DNA of 64,000 nt, taken from NCBI RefSeq assembly GCF_014651995.1, contig NZ_BMXY01000001.1, positions 1,612,001 to 1,676,000 on the forward strand, read 5' to 3'. A program made the translations under genes and the position numbers. This document shows, one piece after another, positions 8,329 to 16,977 of the stretch (positions are counted from its first letter, which is position 1; each line of letters begins with the position of its first letter). The stretch is from Cognatilysobacter xinjiangensis. Its GTDB lineage: Bacteria > Pseudomonadota > Gammaproteobacteria > Xanthomonadales > Xanthomonadaceae. The notes under the pieces are model-generated. The model was given only the letters and a program-made list of their open reading frames with translations, made no database searches and had not been told where the DNA came from.

Positions 8329-8991
8329 TCACACCAGCTGCAGCTCGAAGGCCTTCAGCACGGCACGGGTGCGGTCGCGCACGCCGAGCTTCGAGAGGAT
8401 GTTCGAGACGTGGTTCTTGATCGTGCCCTCCGCCACGCCCAGCGAATTGGCGATCTCCTTGTTCGAGAAGCCGCCGGCCATCAGCCGCAGGATCTCCGTC
8501 TCGCGCTCGGTCAGCGGGTCCGGGCGGTCGAGGCTGACGAAGTCGTTGCGCATGTGTTCCAGGCCCGAAAGCAGGCGCTGGGTGACGGCCGGCTGCACCA
8601 GCGAGCCGCCATCCGCCACGGCCTGGATCGCCCCGACCAGCTGCTCCAGCGAGACGTCCTTGAGCAGATAGCCCTTGGCGCCGGCCTTGATGCCGGCCAG
8701 CACCAGCTGGTCGTCGTCGAACGTGGTGAGGATGATCGTCGGCGGCAGCTGGCCCTGGCGGGCGAGCGTCTGCACCGCCTCCAGGCCCGACATCACCGGC
8801 ATGCGCATGTCCATCAGCACGACGTCGGGCTTGACCTGCGGGATCGTCTCGACGGCCTGGCGGCCGTCGGCGGCCTCGGCGACCACGTCGATGCCGTCGG
8901 CCAGCGCGAGCAGCGAGCGCACGCCCTGACGGACGAGGTTCTGGTCGTCGACCAGCATCACGCGGATGCGGCGGGCGGATGACGCGTTCAT
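8329..8991 (-). CDS. NarL/FixJ-family response regulator
   Basis: A 220-residue two-component regulator. The receiver domain (residues about 8-125) has the acidic pair Asp15/Asp16, the phosphoacceptor Asp61 in VVLMDMRMP and the conserved Lys in GYLLKD. The C-terminal LuxR-type helix-turn-helix (about 153-220) reads LTERETEILRLMAGGFSNKEIANSLGVAEGTIKNHVSNI. Its ATG overlaps the stop of the kinase gene (ATGA), so the pair is translationally coupled. The closest named relatives are the DesR/LiaR type. The target genes are unknown; autoregulation or control of nearby genes is possible but not shown. Confidence 0.9.
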   Translation of the reverse strand: MNASSARRIRVMLVDDQNLVRQGVRSLLALADGIDVVAEAADGRQAVETIPQVKPDVVLMDMRMPVMSGLEAVQTLARQGQLPPTIILTTFDDDQLVLAGIKAGAKGYLLKDVSLEQLVGAIQAVADGGSLVQPAVTQRLLSGLEHMRNDFVSLDRPDPLTERETEILRLMAGGFSNKEIANSLGVAEGTIKNHVSNILSKLGVRDRTRAVLKAFELQLV

Positions 8992-10193
8992 GCGTGAACT
9001 CCTTCTCGGACGGCCGGAACGGCCGCGATGGGCAGGACGAGCCGGAGACGGAAACCGTCGCCCGGCCGGGTATCGATTTCGAGCGCGCCGCCATGCTGTG
9101 CCAGCCGCTCGCGCATGCCGCGCAGGCCGTTGCCGGCGACCAGCAGGTCGGCGCCGCGGCCGTCGTCGCGCGCGGTCATCACGATCAGGCCGTCCTCGCG
9201 GCGCGCCTCAACCCACAGGTGGCGCGCGCCGGAATGGCGCACGGCATTGGTGATGATCTCCTGCGTGCAGCGCAGCAGCACGTGCGCGCGCTCGGGGTCG
9301 TCGAGCGTGAGCGGCGACTCGATGTCCATGCGGATGTCCAGCGACGGCACGTTCTCCGCGAGCGGGCGCAGCGCCACGGAGAGGTCCATCGCCCCGCCCT
9401 CGCGCAGCTGGCTCACCGCCTCGCGCACGTCGGTAAGCAACAGGCGCGCGAGCGTATGCGCCTGGGTGACGTGCTCCTTGACCCGCCCTTCGGAGAGGTG
9501 GCCGGCGACCTCGAGATTCAGACTGAGCGCGGTGAGGTGGTGGCCCAGGAGGTCGTGCAGCTCGCGCGAGATGCGCGTGCGCTCGTTGACGCGCGCGCTC
9601 TCGGCCAGCAGCAGCCGCGTGGCGCGCAGTTCGGCGTTGAGGCGGCGCTGTTCCTCGCGCGCGTCGGCCTGCTGGCGCGCGATCAGGCTGGTGGCGAACA
9701 CGAATACCGAGAAGCCGGTGTACAGAAGCGACTGCATCAGCGCTTCGAAAAGCGGGAAATGGAAGCCGTAGACGAACACCGGCATCACAGCGAACTGGCT
9801 CGCCACCAGCCAGGCGATGCCAGCGCGCAGCCGCAGCAGCCACGGCAGCAGGCAGGCGGCGGTCATCAGCAGCACGCTGCCGAGGCCGCTGCGGTTGTAG
9901 TAGCTGACGCCGATCGCGCTGAGCGTCAGCACGACCAGCCCCACCACGTCGATCGGGCGCGCCTCGCGGCGGCCGAGCGCGCGCGTGAGCCAGAAGTAGC
10001 TCGCGCCGAACAGCAGGTAGACCGACCAGCCCAGCATCGACATCGAGCGTGGGCCGAGTGCGTCCTCGCCGGCGAGGTCGTCGACCGGCAGGTCGGGGCC
10101 GAGGGACATGTAGACCAGCGGCAGCCCGACCATCGCCCAAGTGGCGAGGCCGGAGTAGCGCAGAAGTCGGGTGTGGTTCAGTTGGACCGCCAT
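8988..10193 (-). CDS. DesK-type sensor histidine kinase
   Basis: A 401-residue membrane kinase. The N-terminal 165 residues hold five or six hydrophobic helices with almost no periplasmic domain, as in DesK-like kinases that sense the membrane itself. A coiled linker with ADAREEQRRLNAELRATR leads to the HisKA_3 dimerisation helix, RISRELHDLLGHHL, with phospho-acceptor His213. The HATPase_c domain has the N box EIITNAVRHSG, DDGRGAD and GNGLRGMRERL. It forms an operon with the NarL-type regulator downstream, with which it overlaps by four bases. The stimulus is unknown. Confidence 0.9.
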   Translation of the reverse strand: MAVQLNHTRLLRYSGLATWAMVGLPLVYMSLGPDLPVDDLAGEDALGPRSMSMLGWSVYLLFGASYFWLTRALGRREARPIDVVGLVVLTLSAIGVSYYNRSGLGSVLLMTAACLLPWLLRLRAGIAWLVASQFAVMPVFVYGFHFPLFEALMQSLLYTGFSVFVFATSLIARQQADAREEQRRLNAELRATRLLLAESARVNERTRISRELHDLLGHHLTALSLNLEVAGHLSEGRVKEHVTQAHTLARLLLTDVREAVSQLREGGAMDLSVALRPLAENVPSLDIRMDIESPLTLDDPERAHVLLRCTQEIITNAVRHSGARHLWVEARREDGLIVMTARDDGRGADLLVAGNGLRGMRERLAQHGGALEIDTRPGDGFRLRLVLPIAAVPAVREGVHA

Positions 10194-10328
10194 CGAGGCA
10201 TCCTACGCTCGGTTTCCGCGGGACCTGCCGGCCGAAAGTCATGGCGGCGGCGGTGGCCGCCCCGGGCCGCCGTGCGATAATCCGGGGCCGCGCCGTACTG
10301 GCGCGGTTGCACCCGGGAGCCGGAAAGA

Positions 10329-10931
10329 ATGTCGATCGTCGTCCGCGACGTGCGCGAGCACGAGCTGGATTCCGTCCTAGCCCTGAACAACGCCGCCGGA
10401 CCCGCGATCCTGCCGCTGGATGCGAACCGCCTGCAGTATTTCTTCGAGCGCGCGGAGTATTTCCGCGTGGCCGAGCGCGACGGCTCGCTCGCCGGCTTCC
10501 TGGTCGGCATGGGCGATGCCTCCGGCCACGACAGCTCGAACTTCCGCTGGTTCCAGGAACGGCATTCCGAGTTCTTCTACATCGATCGCATCGTGGTGGC
10601 GAGCCGCCGTCGCGGCGGCGGCGTCGGCCGCGCGTTCTACGCCGACGCGCAGAGCTACGCCGAGCTGCGCTACCCGTGCATGGCCTGCGAGGTCCTGCTG
10701 CAGGGCGGAACCGACCCGGTGATGCTATTCCACGGCACGTTCGGCTTTTCCGAGGTCGGCCAGCACGTGATGCCGGAAACCGGCCTGCGCGCGTCGATGC
10801 TGATGAAGCCGCTGTGCAGCTACGAATGGGTGCGCGATACCTACGGGCGCGAGCTGCCGCAGGAACCGTGGATCCACACCCCCCGCACCCAGCAGGTCGC
10901 CCGCAGCCGGGCCGCCGGAGGCCGCGCATGA
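10329..10931 (+). CDS. GNAT-family N-acetyltransferase
   Basis: A 200-residue GNAT acyltransferase. The fold signature is visible: EHELDSVLALNNAAGPAI, a central strand [26 protein letters not shown] with the acetyl-CoA loop (R-x-x-G-x-G/A-like RRGGGVGRA) and a C-terminal LFHGTFGFSEVGQ. The substrate cannot be inferred. Its stop overlaps the start of minC (ATGA), so it is the first gene of a GNAT-minCDE unit. The coupling raises the possibility of a link to division control, but the family is too varied to say. Confidence 0.88.
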   Translation: MSIVVRDVREHELDSVLALNNAAGPAILPLDANRLQYFFERAEYFRVAERDGSLAGFLVGMGDASGHDSSNFRWFQERHSEFFYIDRIVVASRRRGGGVGRAFYADAQSYAELRYPCMACEVLLQGGTDPVMLFHGTFGFSEVGQHVMPETGLRASMLMKPLCSYEWVRDTYGRELPQEPWIHTPRTQQVARSRAAGGRA

Positions 10932-11704
10932 GCGCGCAAATGGATTTCGAACCCGCCGGCGAACTCAAGATCGGCCAGGTCGGCATCGCCAACCTGCGCG
11001 TGCGCACGCTCGACGTCGAGCGCCTCGCCGAGGAGATGCGCAGCCGCGTCCAGCGCGCACCGAACCTGTTCGCGCGCGGCGCCGTGGTCATCGATTTCGG
11101 CGGCCTCACGCGCACGCCGGACGTGGCCACCGCGCAGGCGCTGGTCGATGCGCTGCGCGACGCCGGCGCGCTGCCGGTCGCGCTGGCCTATGGCACCACC
11201 GAGATCGAGGAGCTGTCGCGCGAGCTCGGCCTGCCGCTGCTGGCCAAGTTCCGCGCTCAGTACGAGCGTGCCGACGGTGCGCCCGTCCCGCCGCCGGTCG
11301 AGCCGGCGCCGCCGCGTCGCGAACGCGCGCCCGAGCCGGCCCCGGTGGCCGCGCCGGCCGTGAATGCGTCGAACCCCGGCATGGTGCAGGCCGCGCCGAT
11401 CCGCTCGGGCCAGCAGGTCTATGCCGACAACCGCGACCTCACCGTGCTCTCCGCCGTGGGCGCCGGCGCCGAAGTCATCGCCGACGGCTCGATCCACATC
11501 TACGGCGCGCTGCGCGGCCGCGCGCTCGCCGGCGCGCAGGGCTTCGAGCAGGCGCGCATCTTCTGCCGCGAATTCCACGCCGAACTCGTCGCGATCGCCG
11601 GGCACTACAAGGTCTCGGAAGACATCCCGGCCGAACTGCTCGGCAAGCCGGTGCAGGTCTGGCTCGACCGCGGCCAGCTGAAGATCGAAGCGCTGGACGC
11701 GTAG
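10928..11704 (+). CDS. minC: Septum site-determining protein MinC
   Basis: A 258-residue inhibitor of FtsZ polymerisation. The N-terminal MinC_N domain (about residues 8-108) is followed by a Pro/Ala-rich linker, and then the right-handed beta-helix MinC_C domain (about 150-250) with QQVYADNRDLTVLSAVGAGAEVIADGSIHIYGALRGRALAG, the part that binds MinD and dimerises. The length is slightly above the E. coli value of 231 because of the linker. The ATG overlaps the GNAT stop; the frame is open far upstream, but the domain begins here. minD follows after 85 bases. Confidence 0.95.
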   Translation: MSAQMDFEPAGELKIGQVGIANLRVRTLDVERLAEEMRSRVQRAPNLFARGAVVIDFGGLTRTPDVATAQALVDALRDAGALPVALAYGTTEIEELSRELGLPLLAKFRAQYERADGAPVPPPVEPAPPRRERAPEPAPVAAPAVNASNPGMVQAAPIRSGQQVYADNRDLTVLSAVGAGAEVIADGSIHIYGALRGRALAGAQGFEQARIFCREFHAELVAIAGHYKVSEDIPAELLGKPVQVWLDRGQLKIEALDA

Positions 11705-11789
11705 TCCGTCACACATCCGCATGCTTTGAGGCATGCTGTCGCCCGCACCGGCCGTGACCGGCGGGCAAACGAATCCGGAGGAACCTCAG

Positions 11790-12599
11790 TTGGCCGAAAT
11801 CATCGTAGTCACGTCGGGCAAGGGCGGCGTCGGCAAGACCACCACCAGTGCCAGCCTCGCCACCGGCCTCGCGCGCCGCGGCCACCGCGTCGCCGTCATC
11901 GACTTCGACGTCGGCCTGCGCAACCTCGACCTGATCATGGGCTGCGAACGCCGCGTGGTGTACGACTTCGTCAACGTCGTGCACGGCGAAGCGACGTTGA
12001 AGCAGGCGCTGATCAAGGACAAGCGCTTCGACAACCTCTACGTGCTCGCCGCCTCCCAGACGCGCGACAAGGACGCGCTGACCAAGGAAGGCGTGGAGAA
12101 GGTGCTGAACGACCTCGCCGCCGACGGCTTCGACTACATCGTCGCCGACTCCCCGGCCGGCATCGAGAAGGGCGCGTTCCTCGCGATGTACTACGCCGAC
12201 CAGGCGGTCGTCGTGGTGAACCCGGAGGTGTCCTCGGTGCGCGACTCCGACCGCATCCTCGGCCTGCTGGCCTCCAAGACCCGCCGCGCAGAGAACGGCG
12301 AGCGCGTCAAGGAGCACCTGCTGCTGACGCGCTACAGCCCCAAGCGCGTGGAAACCGGCGAGATGCTGAGCATCGGCGACGTCGAGGAGATCCTCGGCCT
12401 GAAGGCGATCGGCGTCATTCCGGAATCCGGCGATGTGCTCAACGCGTCGAACAAGGGCGAGCCGGTGATCCTCGAGACCACCTCCGACGCCGCGCAGGCC
12501 TACGAGGACGCAGTCGCGCGCCTGCTGGGCGAGAGCCGCCCGATGCGCTTCGTCACCGCGGAAAAGAAGGGCTTCCTCAGCAAGCTCTTCGGAGGCTGA
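11790..12599 (+). CDS. minD: Septum site-determining ATPase MinD
   Basis: A 269-residue membrane-cycling ATPase that recruits MinC and responds to MinE. It carries the deviant Walker A motif KGGVGKT (residues 11-17), [10 protein letters not shown] and a C-terminal amphipathic membrane-targeting helix [12 protein letters not shown] place the start at a TTG (11790) because CGGAGGAA lies 7 bases upstream and the protein then begins [12 protein letters not shown], exactly like its relatives. An ATG at 11733 would add 19 unlikely residues. minE follows after 2 bases. Confidence 0.95.
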   Translation: MAEIIVVTSGKGGVGKTTTSASLATGLARRGHRVAVIDFDVGLRNLDLIMGCERRVVYDFVNVVHGEATLKQALIKDKRFDNLYVLAASQTRDKDALTKEGVEKVLNDLAADGFDYIVADSPAGIEKGAFLAMYYADQAVVVVNPEVSSVRDSDRILGLLASKTRRAENGERVKEHLLLTRYSPKRVETGEMLSIGDVEEILGLKAIGVIPESGDVLNASNKGEPVILETTSDAAQAYEDAVARLLGESRPMRFVTAEKKGFLSKLFGG

Positions 12600-12601
12600 C
12601 C

Positions 12602-12862
12602 ATGGGTATCTTCGATTTCCTCACCGCCAAGAAGCCGACCGCCAACGTCGCCAAGGACCGCCTGCGCATCATCGTCGCGCACGAGCGTGCCGGCCGCGGC
12701 GGCCCGGATTACCTGCCGATGCTGCAGCGCGAGCTGCTCGAGGTCATCCGCAAGTACGTCAATGTGGACGTGGAGGCCGTCAAGGTCGACCTGATCGGCG
12801 ACGGCGACAACAAGGTGCTCGACATCTCGGTGGCGCTGCCCGAGAACACCGCACAGTCCTGA
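12602..12862 (+). CDS. minE: Cell division topological specificity factor MinE
   Basis: An 86-residue protein that stimulates MinD ATPase and drives pole-to-pole oscillation. The N-terminal membrane-binding segment MGIFDFL is followed by the anti-MinCD helix with [15 protein letters not shown] and the C-terminal topological domain containing [19 protein letters not shown]. Length and order match E. coli MinE (88 residues). The ATG is 2 bases after the minD stop. A terminator at 12885-12908 closes the unit. Confidence 0.95.
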   Translation: MGIFDFLTAKKPTANVAKDRLRIIVAHERAGRGGPDYLPMLQRELLEVIRKYVNVDVEAVKVDLIGDGDNKVLDISVALPENTAQS

Positions 12863-12884
12863 TCCTCACGCACGTTACCGATGA

Positions 12885-12908
12885 TGCCCCCGCCCGCGGG
12901 GGCATTTT
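12885..12908 (+). terminator. Rho-independent terminator after minE
   Basis: TGCCCCCGC / GCGGGGGCA stem (12885-12904) followed by TTTT, 22 bases after the minE stop. The next gene starts 10 bases further on, so its transcript starts separately or depends on read-through. Confidence 0.85.
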
Positions 12909-12918
12909 CGTATCCGCC

Positions 12919-13398
12919 ATGCTGACCCTCGCCGACATCGATTTCGACGCCACCGCCACCCTGCTCGCGCGCTTCGGGCTCGCGCTCGTGCGCGTGGCCG
13001 ACCGCGAGCCGATCCCCGGCAGCTACTGGGGCGACTGCGAGGCCGGGCTGATCGGCGCGACGGTCTACGCGCGCGGCGACACGCCCGTGCATTCGCTGCT
13101 GCACGAGGCCTGCCACCTGATCGTGCTGCCGCCGGAGCGGCGCGCGCTGGTGCATACCGACGCCACCGACTCGATCGAGGAAGAGAACGCCGTCTGCGTG
13201 CTGCAGGCGCTGCTTGGCGACGCCCTGCCCGGCGTCGGCGCCGATCGCGTGCTGGCCGACATGGACGCCTGGGGCTACACCTTCCGTCTCGGCTCGGCAC
13301 GGGCCTACGTCGACCACGATGCCGACGACGCCTGGACCTGGCTCGCGCATGCAGGCCTGGTCGACGCGCCGACGCGAACGCTGCTCCTGCCGGGCTGA
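12919..13398 (+). CDS. Unknown protein with a zinc-peptidase-like HEACH motif
   Basis: A 159-residue cytoplasmic-looking protein that I cannot assign. Residues 53-72 (GDTPVHSLLHEACHLIVLPP) contain HEACH, the pattern of HExxH metallopeptidases, within a hydrophobic helix, and the segment TDSIEEENAVCVLQALL downstream could supply a third acidic ligand. SYWGDCEAGLIG is another distinctive stretch. Catalysis is not proven. It begins only 10 bases after the minE terminator and has no obvious ribosome site. Confidence 0.75.
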   Translation: MLTLADIDFDATATLLARFGLALVRVADREPIPGSYWGDCEAGLIGATVYARGDTPVHSLLHEACHLIVLPPERRALVHTDATDSIEEENAVCVLQALLGDALPGVGADRVLADMDAWGYTFRLGSARAYVDHDADDAWTWLAHAGLVDAPTRTLLLPG

Positions 13399-13429
13399 GC
13401 GCCTCGACTGATCCACCCTAAGCGCCGCC

Positions 13430-13458
13430 TTGCACGCGCGACAAGCGGCCTCTAGCCT
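13430..13458 (+). promoter_or_regulatory. Candidate sigma-70-type promoter for the M2 peptidase gene
   Basis: TTGCAC (13430-13435) and TAGCCT (13453-13458) are separated by 17 bases and lie 36 bases before the peptidase start. A similar CTAGCCT also lies before the gene at 4523. The match is weak. Confidence 0.3.
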
Positions 13459-13493
13459 GCCCTCACCGCGCACCCCCGCACCGGAGTCCACGC

Positions 13494-15524
13494 ATGAAAC
13501 CCGTCCGCGCCCTTCTCGTCCTGGGCATCGCCGCCGCCCTCGGCCTGTCCGCCTGCGACCGTCAGCCTTCGCCCGATGCCGCCAGCGGCACGGCCGCCAC
13601 GCCCGACCGCGGCAACGAGAACGCCGACCAGTTCATCGCGCGCGTCAATGCCGAACTCAAGGCGATGTACCCCGAGCTCACCGCCGCGCAGTGGCTGTCC
13701 TCGACCTACATCAACGACGACAGCCAGCTGCTGGCCGCCAAGGCCAACGAGCGCTTCCTGACCCAGCTCAACAGCTGGATCGAACAGGCGCGCCGCTTCG
13801 AAGGCCAGCCGATGTCGCCGGAGACGGCGCGCGCCATCCAGCTGCTGAAACTGCAGGCCGCGATGCCGCCGCCGCGCGATCCCGCCAAGCTCACCGAGCT
13901 CACGCAGATCGCCACCCGAATGGAAGGCGCGTACGGCGCCGGCAAGTACTGCACGGGCGATGCCGACGCGAAGGCCTGCCGCCAGCTGGGCGAACTCGAG
14001 GAAGTGCTGGCGACCAGCCGCGACTACGACGCGCAGCTCGATGCATGGCAGGGCTGGCACTCGACCGCCGTCGGCCAGCGCAAGGACTACACGCGCTTCG
14101 TCTCGCTGGTGAACGAGGGCGCGCGCGACCTCGGCTATGCCGACGCCGGCGAGCTGTGGCGATCGGGCTATGACATGCCGGCCGCCGAGCTGGCCGCGGA
14201 AACCGATCGCCTGTGGGGCCAGGTCAAGCCGCTGTACGAGCAGTTGCACTGCTATGCCGGCACCAAGCTCGACGCCAAGTACGGCGCGCAGCGCGGCCAC
14301 GTCGCAGGCCACATGCTGCCGGCGCACCTGATGGGCAACATGTGGCAGCAGGACTGGAGCAACCTCTGGGACCTGATGGCGCCCTACCCCGGCGCCGGCA
14401 GCCTCGACATCAGCGGCGCGCTGAAGGCGCAGTACCAGCGCAACCTCGACGCCGAGATGGCCAAGCCGGGTGCCCGCACGCCGGCCGCCGTCGCGCAGGC
14501 CGAGCAGGACGCCGCGCTCGTCACCGCCAAGCAGATGAACGAGCGCGCACAGGATTTCTACGTCTCGCTGGGCATGCCCAAGCTACCGGCGAGCTACTGG
14601 GACAAGGCGCAGTTCATCAAGCCGCGCGACCGCGACGTGGTCTGCCACGCGTCGGCCTGGGACATGAACATGGCCGGCGACGTGCGCACCAAGATGTGCA
14701 CCAAGCTCAATGAGGAAGATTTCACGACGATCTACCACGAGCTCGGCCACGTCTATTACTACCTGGCCTACAACAAGCTCCCCCCGCTGTTCCAGACCGG
14801 CGCGCACGACGGCTTCCACGAGGCGATCGGCGACACCATCGTGCTCGGAATGACGCCGGCCTACCTCAACCGCATCGGCCTGGTCGACACGCCGCAGGTG
14901 AGCAACGAGGCGCTGATCAACGCACAGATGCGCATGGCGCTGGCGAAGGTTTCGTTCCTGCCGTTCGGCCTGATGATCGACCGCTGGCGCTGGGGCGTGT
15001 TCGACGGCTCGATCAAGCCCGACCAGTACAACAAGGCGTGGTGGGACCTGAAGGCGAAGTACCAGGGCGTGGCGCCCGTGAGCGCGCGCGGCGAGGAGTT
15101 CTTCGACGCGGGCGCCAAGTACCACGTGCCGGGCAACACGCCGTACACGCGCTACTTCCTCTCGCACGTGCTGCAGTTCCAGTTCTACAAGTCGCTGTGC
15201 GAGGCCTCGGGCCACAAGGGCCCGCTGTACGAATGCAGCTTCTACGCGAACCCCGAGGCCGGCCGTCGCTACTGGGCGATGCTGTCGAAGGGCGCGAGCC
15301 AGCCGTGGCAGAAGACGCTCAAGGACATGACCGGCAGCGAGAAGATGGACGCGTCCGCCGTGCTCGAGTACTTCGCACCGCTGCAGGAATGGCTCAAGAA
15401 GCAGAACGAGGGCAAGACCTGCGGCTGGCAGGCGAACGCGGCCGCGTCGACCAATGCCACCGCACCCGCGACGCCCGCCGCGCCCACGGCACCGGCCGCA
15501 CCGGCGAAGCCGACCGCGGGCTGA
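13494..15524 (+). CDS. M2-family peptidyl-dipeptidase (ACE-like) lipoprotein
   Basis: A 676-residue zinc peptidyl-dipeptidase related to angiotensin-converting enzyme. The signal peptide ends at a lipobox, LGLSAC, so it is probably a lipoprotein facing the periplasm or cell surface. The zinc site is H415-E-L-G-H419 with the third ligand Glu443 in GFHEAIGD; ACE itself normally has HEMGH. The length fits a single ACE catalytic domain plus an Ala/Pro/Thr-rich C-terminal tail of about 30 residues that looks disordered. It would release dipeptides from peptide C-termini, most simply in nutrient peptide breakdown. The next gene, an amino-acid permease, would suit that role, but a terminator separates them. 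Confidence 0.93.
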   Translation: MKPVRALLVLGIAAALGLSACDRQPSPDAASGTAATPDRGNENADQFIARVNAELKAMYPELTAAQWLSSTYINDDSQLLAAKANERFLTQLNSWIEQARRFEGQPMSPETARAIQLLKLQAAMPPPRDPAKLTELTQIATRMEGAYGAGKYCTGDADAKACRQLGELEEVLATSRDYDAQLDAWQGWHSTAVGQRKDYTRFVSLVNEGARDLGYADAGELWRSGYDMPAAELAAETDRLWGQVKPLYEQLHCYAGTKLDAKYGAQRGHVAGHMLPAHLMGNMWQQDWSNLWDLMAPYPGAGSLDISGALKAQYQRNLDAEMAKPGARTPAAVAQAEQDAALVTAKQMNERAQDFYVSLGMPKLPASYWDKAQFIKPRDRDVVCHASAWDMNMAGDVRTKMCTKLNEEDFTTIYHELGHVYYYLAYNKLPPLFQTGAHDGFHEAIGDTIVLGMTPAYLNRIGLVDTPQVSNEALINAQMRMALAKVSFLPFGLMIDRWRWGVFDGSIKPDQYNKAWWDLKAKYQGVAPVSARGEEFFDAGAKYHVPGNTPYTRYFLSHVLQFQFYKSLCEASGHKGPLYECSFYANPEAGRRYWAMLSKGASQPWQKTLKDMTGSEKMDASAVLEYFAPLQEWLKKQNEGKTCGWQANAAASTNATAPATPAAPTAPAAPAKPTAG

Positions 15525-15544
15525 TCCGCACCGCGGGACACTTC

Positions 15545-15576
15545 GACAGGGCCGGCTCGCCGGCCCTGTCGTCTTT
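15545..15576 (+). terminator. Rho-independent terminator after the M2 peptidase gene
   Basis: An 11-base-pair perfect stem, GACAGGGCCGG / CCGGCCCTGTC, with loop CTCG, followed by a weak T-rich run (GTCTTT), 20 bases after the stop codon. Confidence 0.8.
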
Positions 15577-15708
15577 CCGGCCATCGCGTCCGCCATGGCC
15601 GCGTCGATCGCGTACGTGCAGTGCGATCGTCAGCAACGAAACCTCGATGACACCTCCGACCCGCACCTACGCCATGCACATCGCTCCCAGCAGTTGCGGA
15701 GCACGCGC

Positions 15709-16977
15709 ATGAGCGCCTCACGCCCCCTGGGCTTCTGGTCCGCGACCGCGCTGGTGGTCGGCAGCATGATCGGCTCCGGCGCGTTCCTGCTGCCTGCCGC
15801 ACTCGCGCCGTTCGGCGCCGCCAGCCTGACCGGCTGGGGCATCACCCTGCTCGGTGCGGTGCTGCTGGCGATCACCTTCGCGCGTCTGGCGATGCGCTGG
15901 CCGCAGAGCGGCGGGCCGTACGTCTACGCGCGCCACGCGTTCGGCGAGCTGCCGGGCTTCCTCGTCGCGTGGAGCTACTGGATCTCGATCTGGTGTGCGA
16001 CCGCCGCGATCGCCGTCGCCTTCGCCGGCAGCATCGGCGCGCTGGTTCCCGCCGCCACCGCCACGCCGGTGCGTGGCGCGCTGTGCGCACTCGCGGCGCT
16101 GTGGACCTGCACGGCGATCAACATCGCCGGCGTGCGCGAAGCCGGCCGCGTGCAGCTCGTCACCACGGTGATGAAGCTGCTGCCGCTGGTGCTGTTCGGC
16201 GGTGTCGCGTTGTGGTTCGTCGAGCCGGCGAACCTCGTCCCGTTCAATCCGACCTCCGATTCGCTGCCGCAGGTCGCGCATGCCACCGTCGCACTCACGC
16301 TCTGGGCGCTGATCGGTCTTGAGGCGGCGACCGTGCCCGCCGGCACCATCGAGAACCCCGGGCGCACCGTGCCGCGCGCGACGGTGATCGGCACCGTGAT
16401 CGCGGGCTTCGCCACCGTGCTGGCCTGCACCGCCGTCATCGGACTTCTGCCGGCGGAAACGCTGAAGAATTCCGCGGCGCCGATGGCCGACGCGGCACGC
16501 ACGCTGTGGGGCCCCGGGGCAGGCATCGCGCTCGCGGTAGTGATGGCGGTGTCCTGCTTCGGCGCGCTCAACGGCTGGGTGCTGGTGTCGGCGCAGGTGC
16601 CGCTGGCGGCCGCGCGCGACGGCCTGTTCCCGTCGCTGTTCGCCCGCACCGATGCGCGCGGCACCCCGGTCCCGGGCGTTCTGGTGGGCAGCCTGCTCGC
16701 CTCGGTGCTGGTGATGTCGAACTACAGCCGCTCGCTGGTGCAGGTCTTCACCTTCTCGATCCTGCTGTCGACCGCCGCCACGCTGCTGCCCTACGTGGCC
16801 GGCAGCGCGGCCTGGCTGCGTCGAGGCACGGGCCCGACGCGCTGGCTCGCCGCCGCCGCGCTCGCCTACGGTCTGTACGCGCTCGCCGGCATCGGTGGCG
16901 AATCGCTGGCCTGGGGCGCGGCGCTGGTCGCGGCAGGCCTGCCGGTGCACTGGCTGCTGCGCAGGCGCCGTCGTTAG
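15709..16977 (+). CDS. APC-superfamily amino-acid permease/antiporter
   Basis: A 422-residue inner-membrane transporter with about 12 hydrophobic helices. The first helix carries the APC substrate motif GSMIGSGAFLLP (the GSGxxxLP-type loop) and the third region has MRWPQSGGPYVYARHAFGELPGF. These place it with the basic amino acid/polyamine antiporter (AdiC/PotE-like) branch. The substrate cannot be fixed. The frame is open upstream, but the ATG at 15709 directly precedes the first helix. It ends overlapping the convergent exporter gene by four bases. Confidence 0.88.
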   Translation: MSASRPLGFWSATALVVGSMIGSGAFLLPAALAPFGAASLTGWGITLLGAVLLAITFARLAMRWPQSGGPYVYARHAFGELPGFLVAWSYWISIWCATAAIAVAFAGSIGALVPAATATPVRGALCALAALWTCTAINIAGVREAGRVQLVTTVMKLLPLVLFGGVALWFVEPANLVPFNPTSDSLPQVAHATVALTLWALIGLEAATVPAGTIENPGRTVPRATVIGTVIAGFATVLACTAVIGLLPAETLKNSAAPMADAARTLWGPGAGIALAVVMAVSCFGALNGWVLVSAQVPLAAARDGLFPSLFARTDARGTPVPGVLVGSLLASVLVMSNYSRSLVQVFTFSILLSTAATLLPYVAGSAAWLRRGTGPTRWLAAAALAYGLYALAGIGGESLAWGAALVAAGLPVHWLLRRRRR

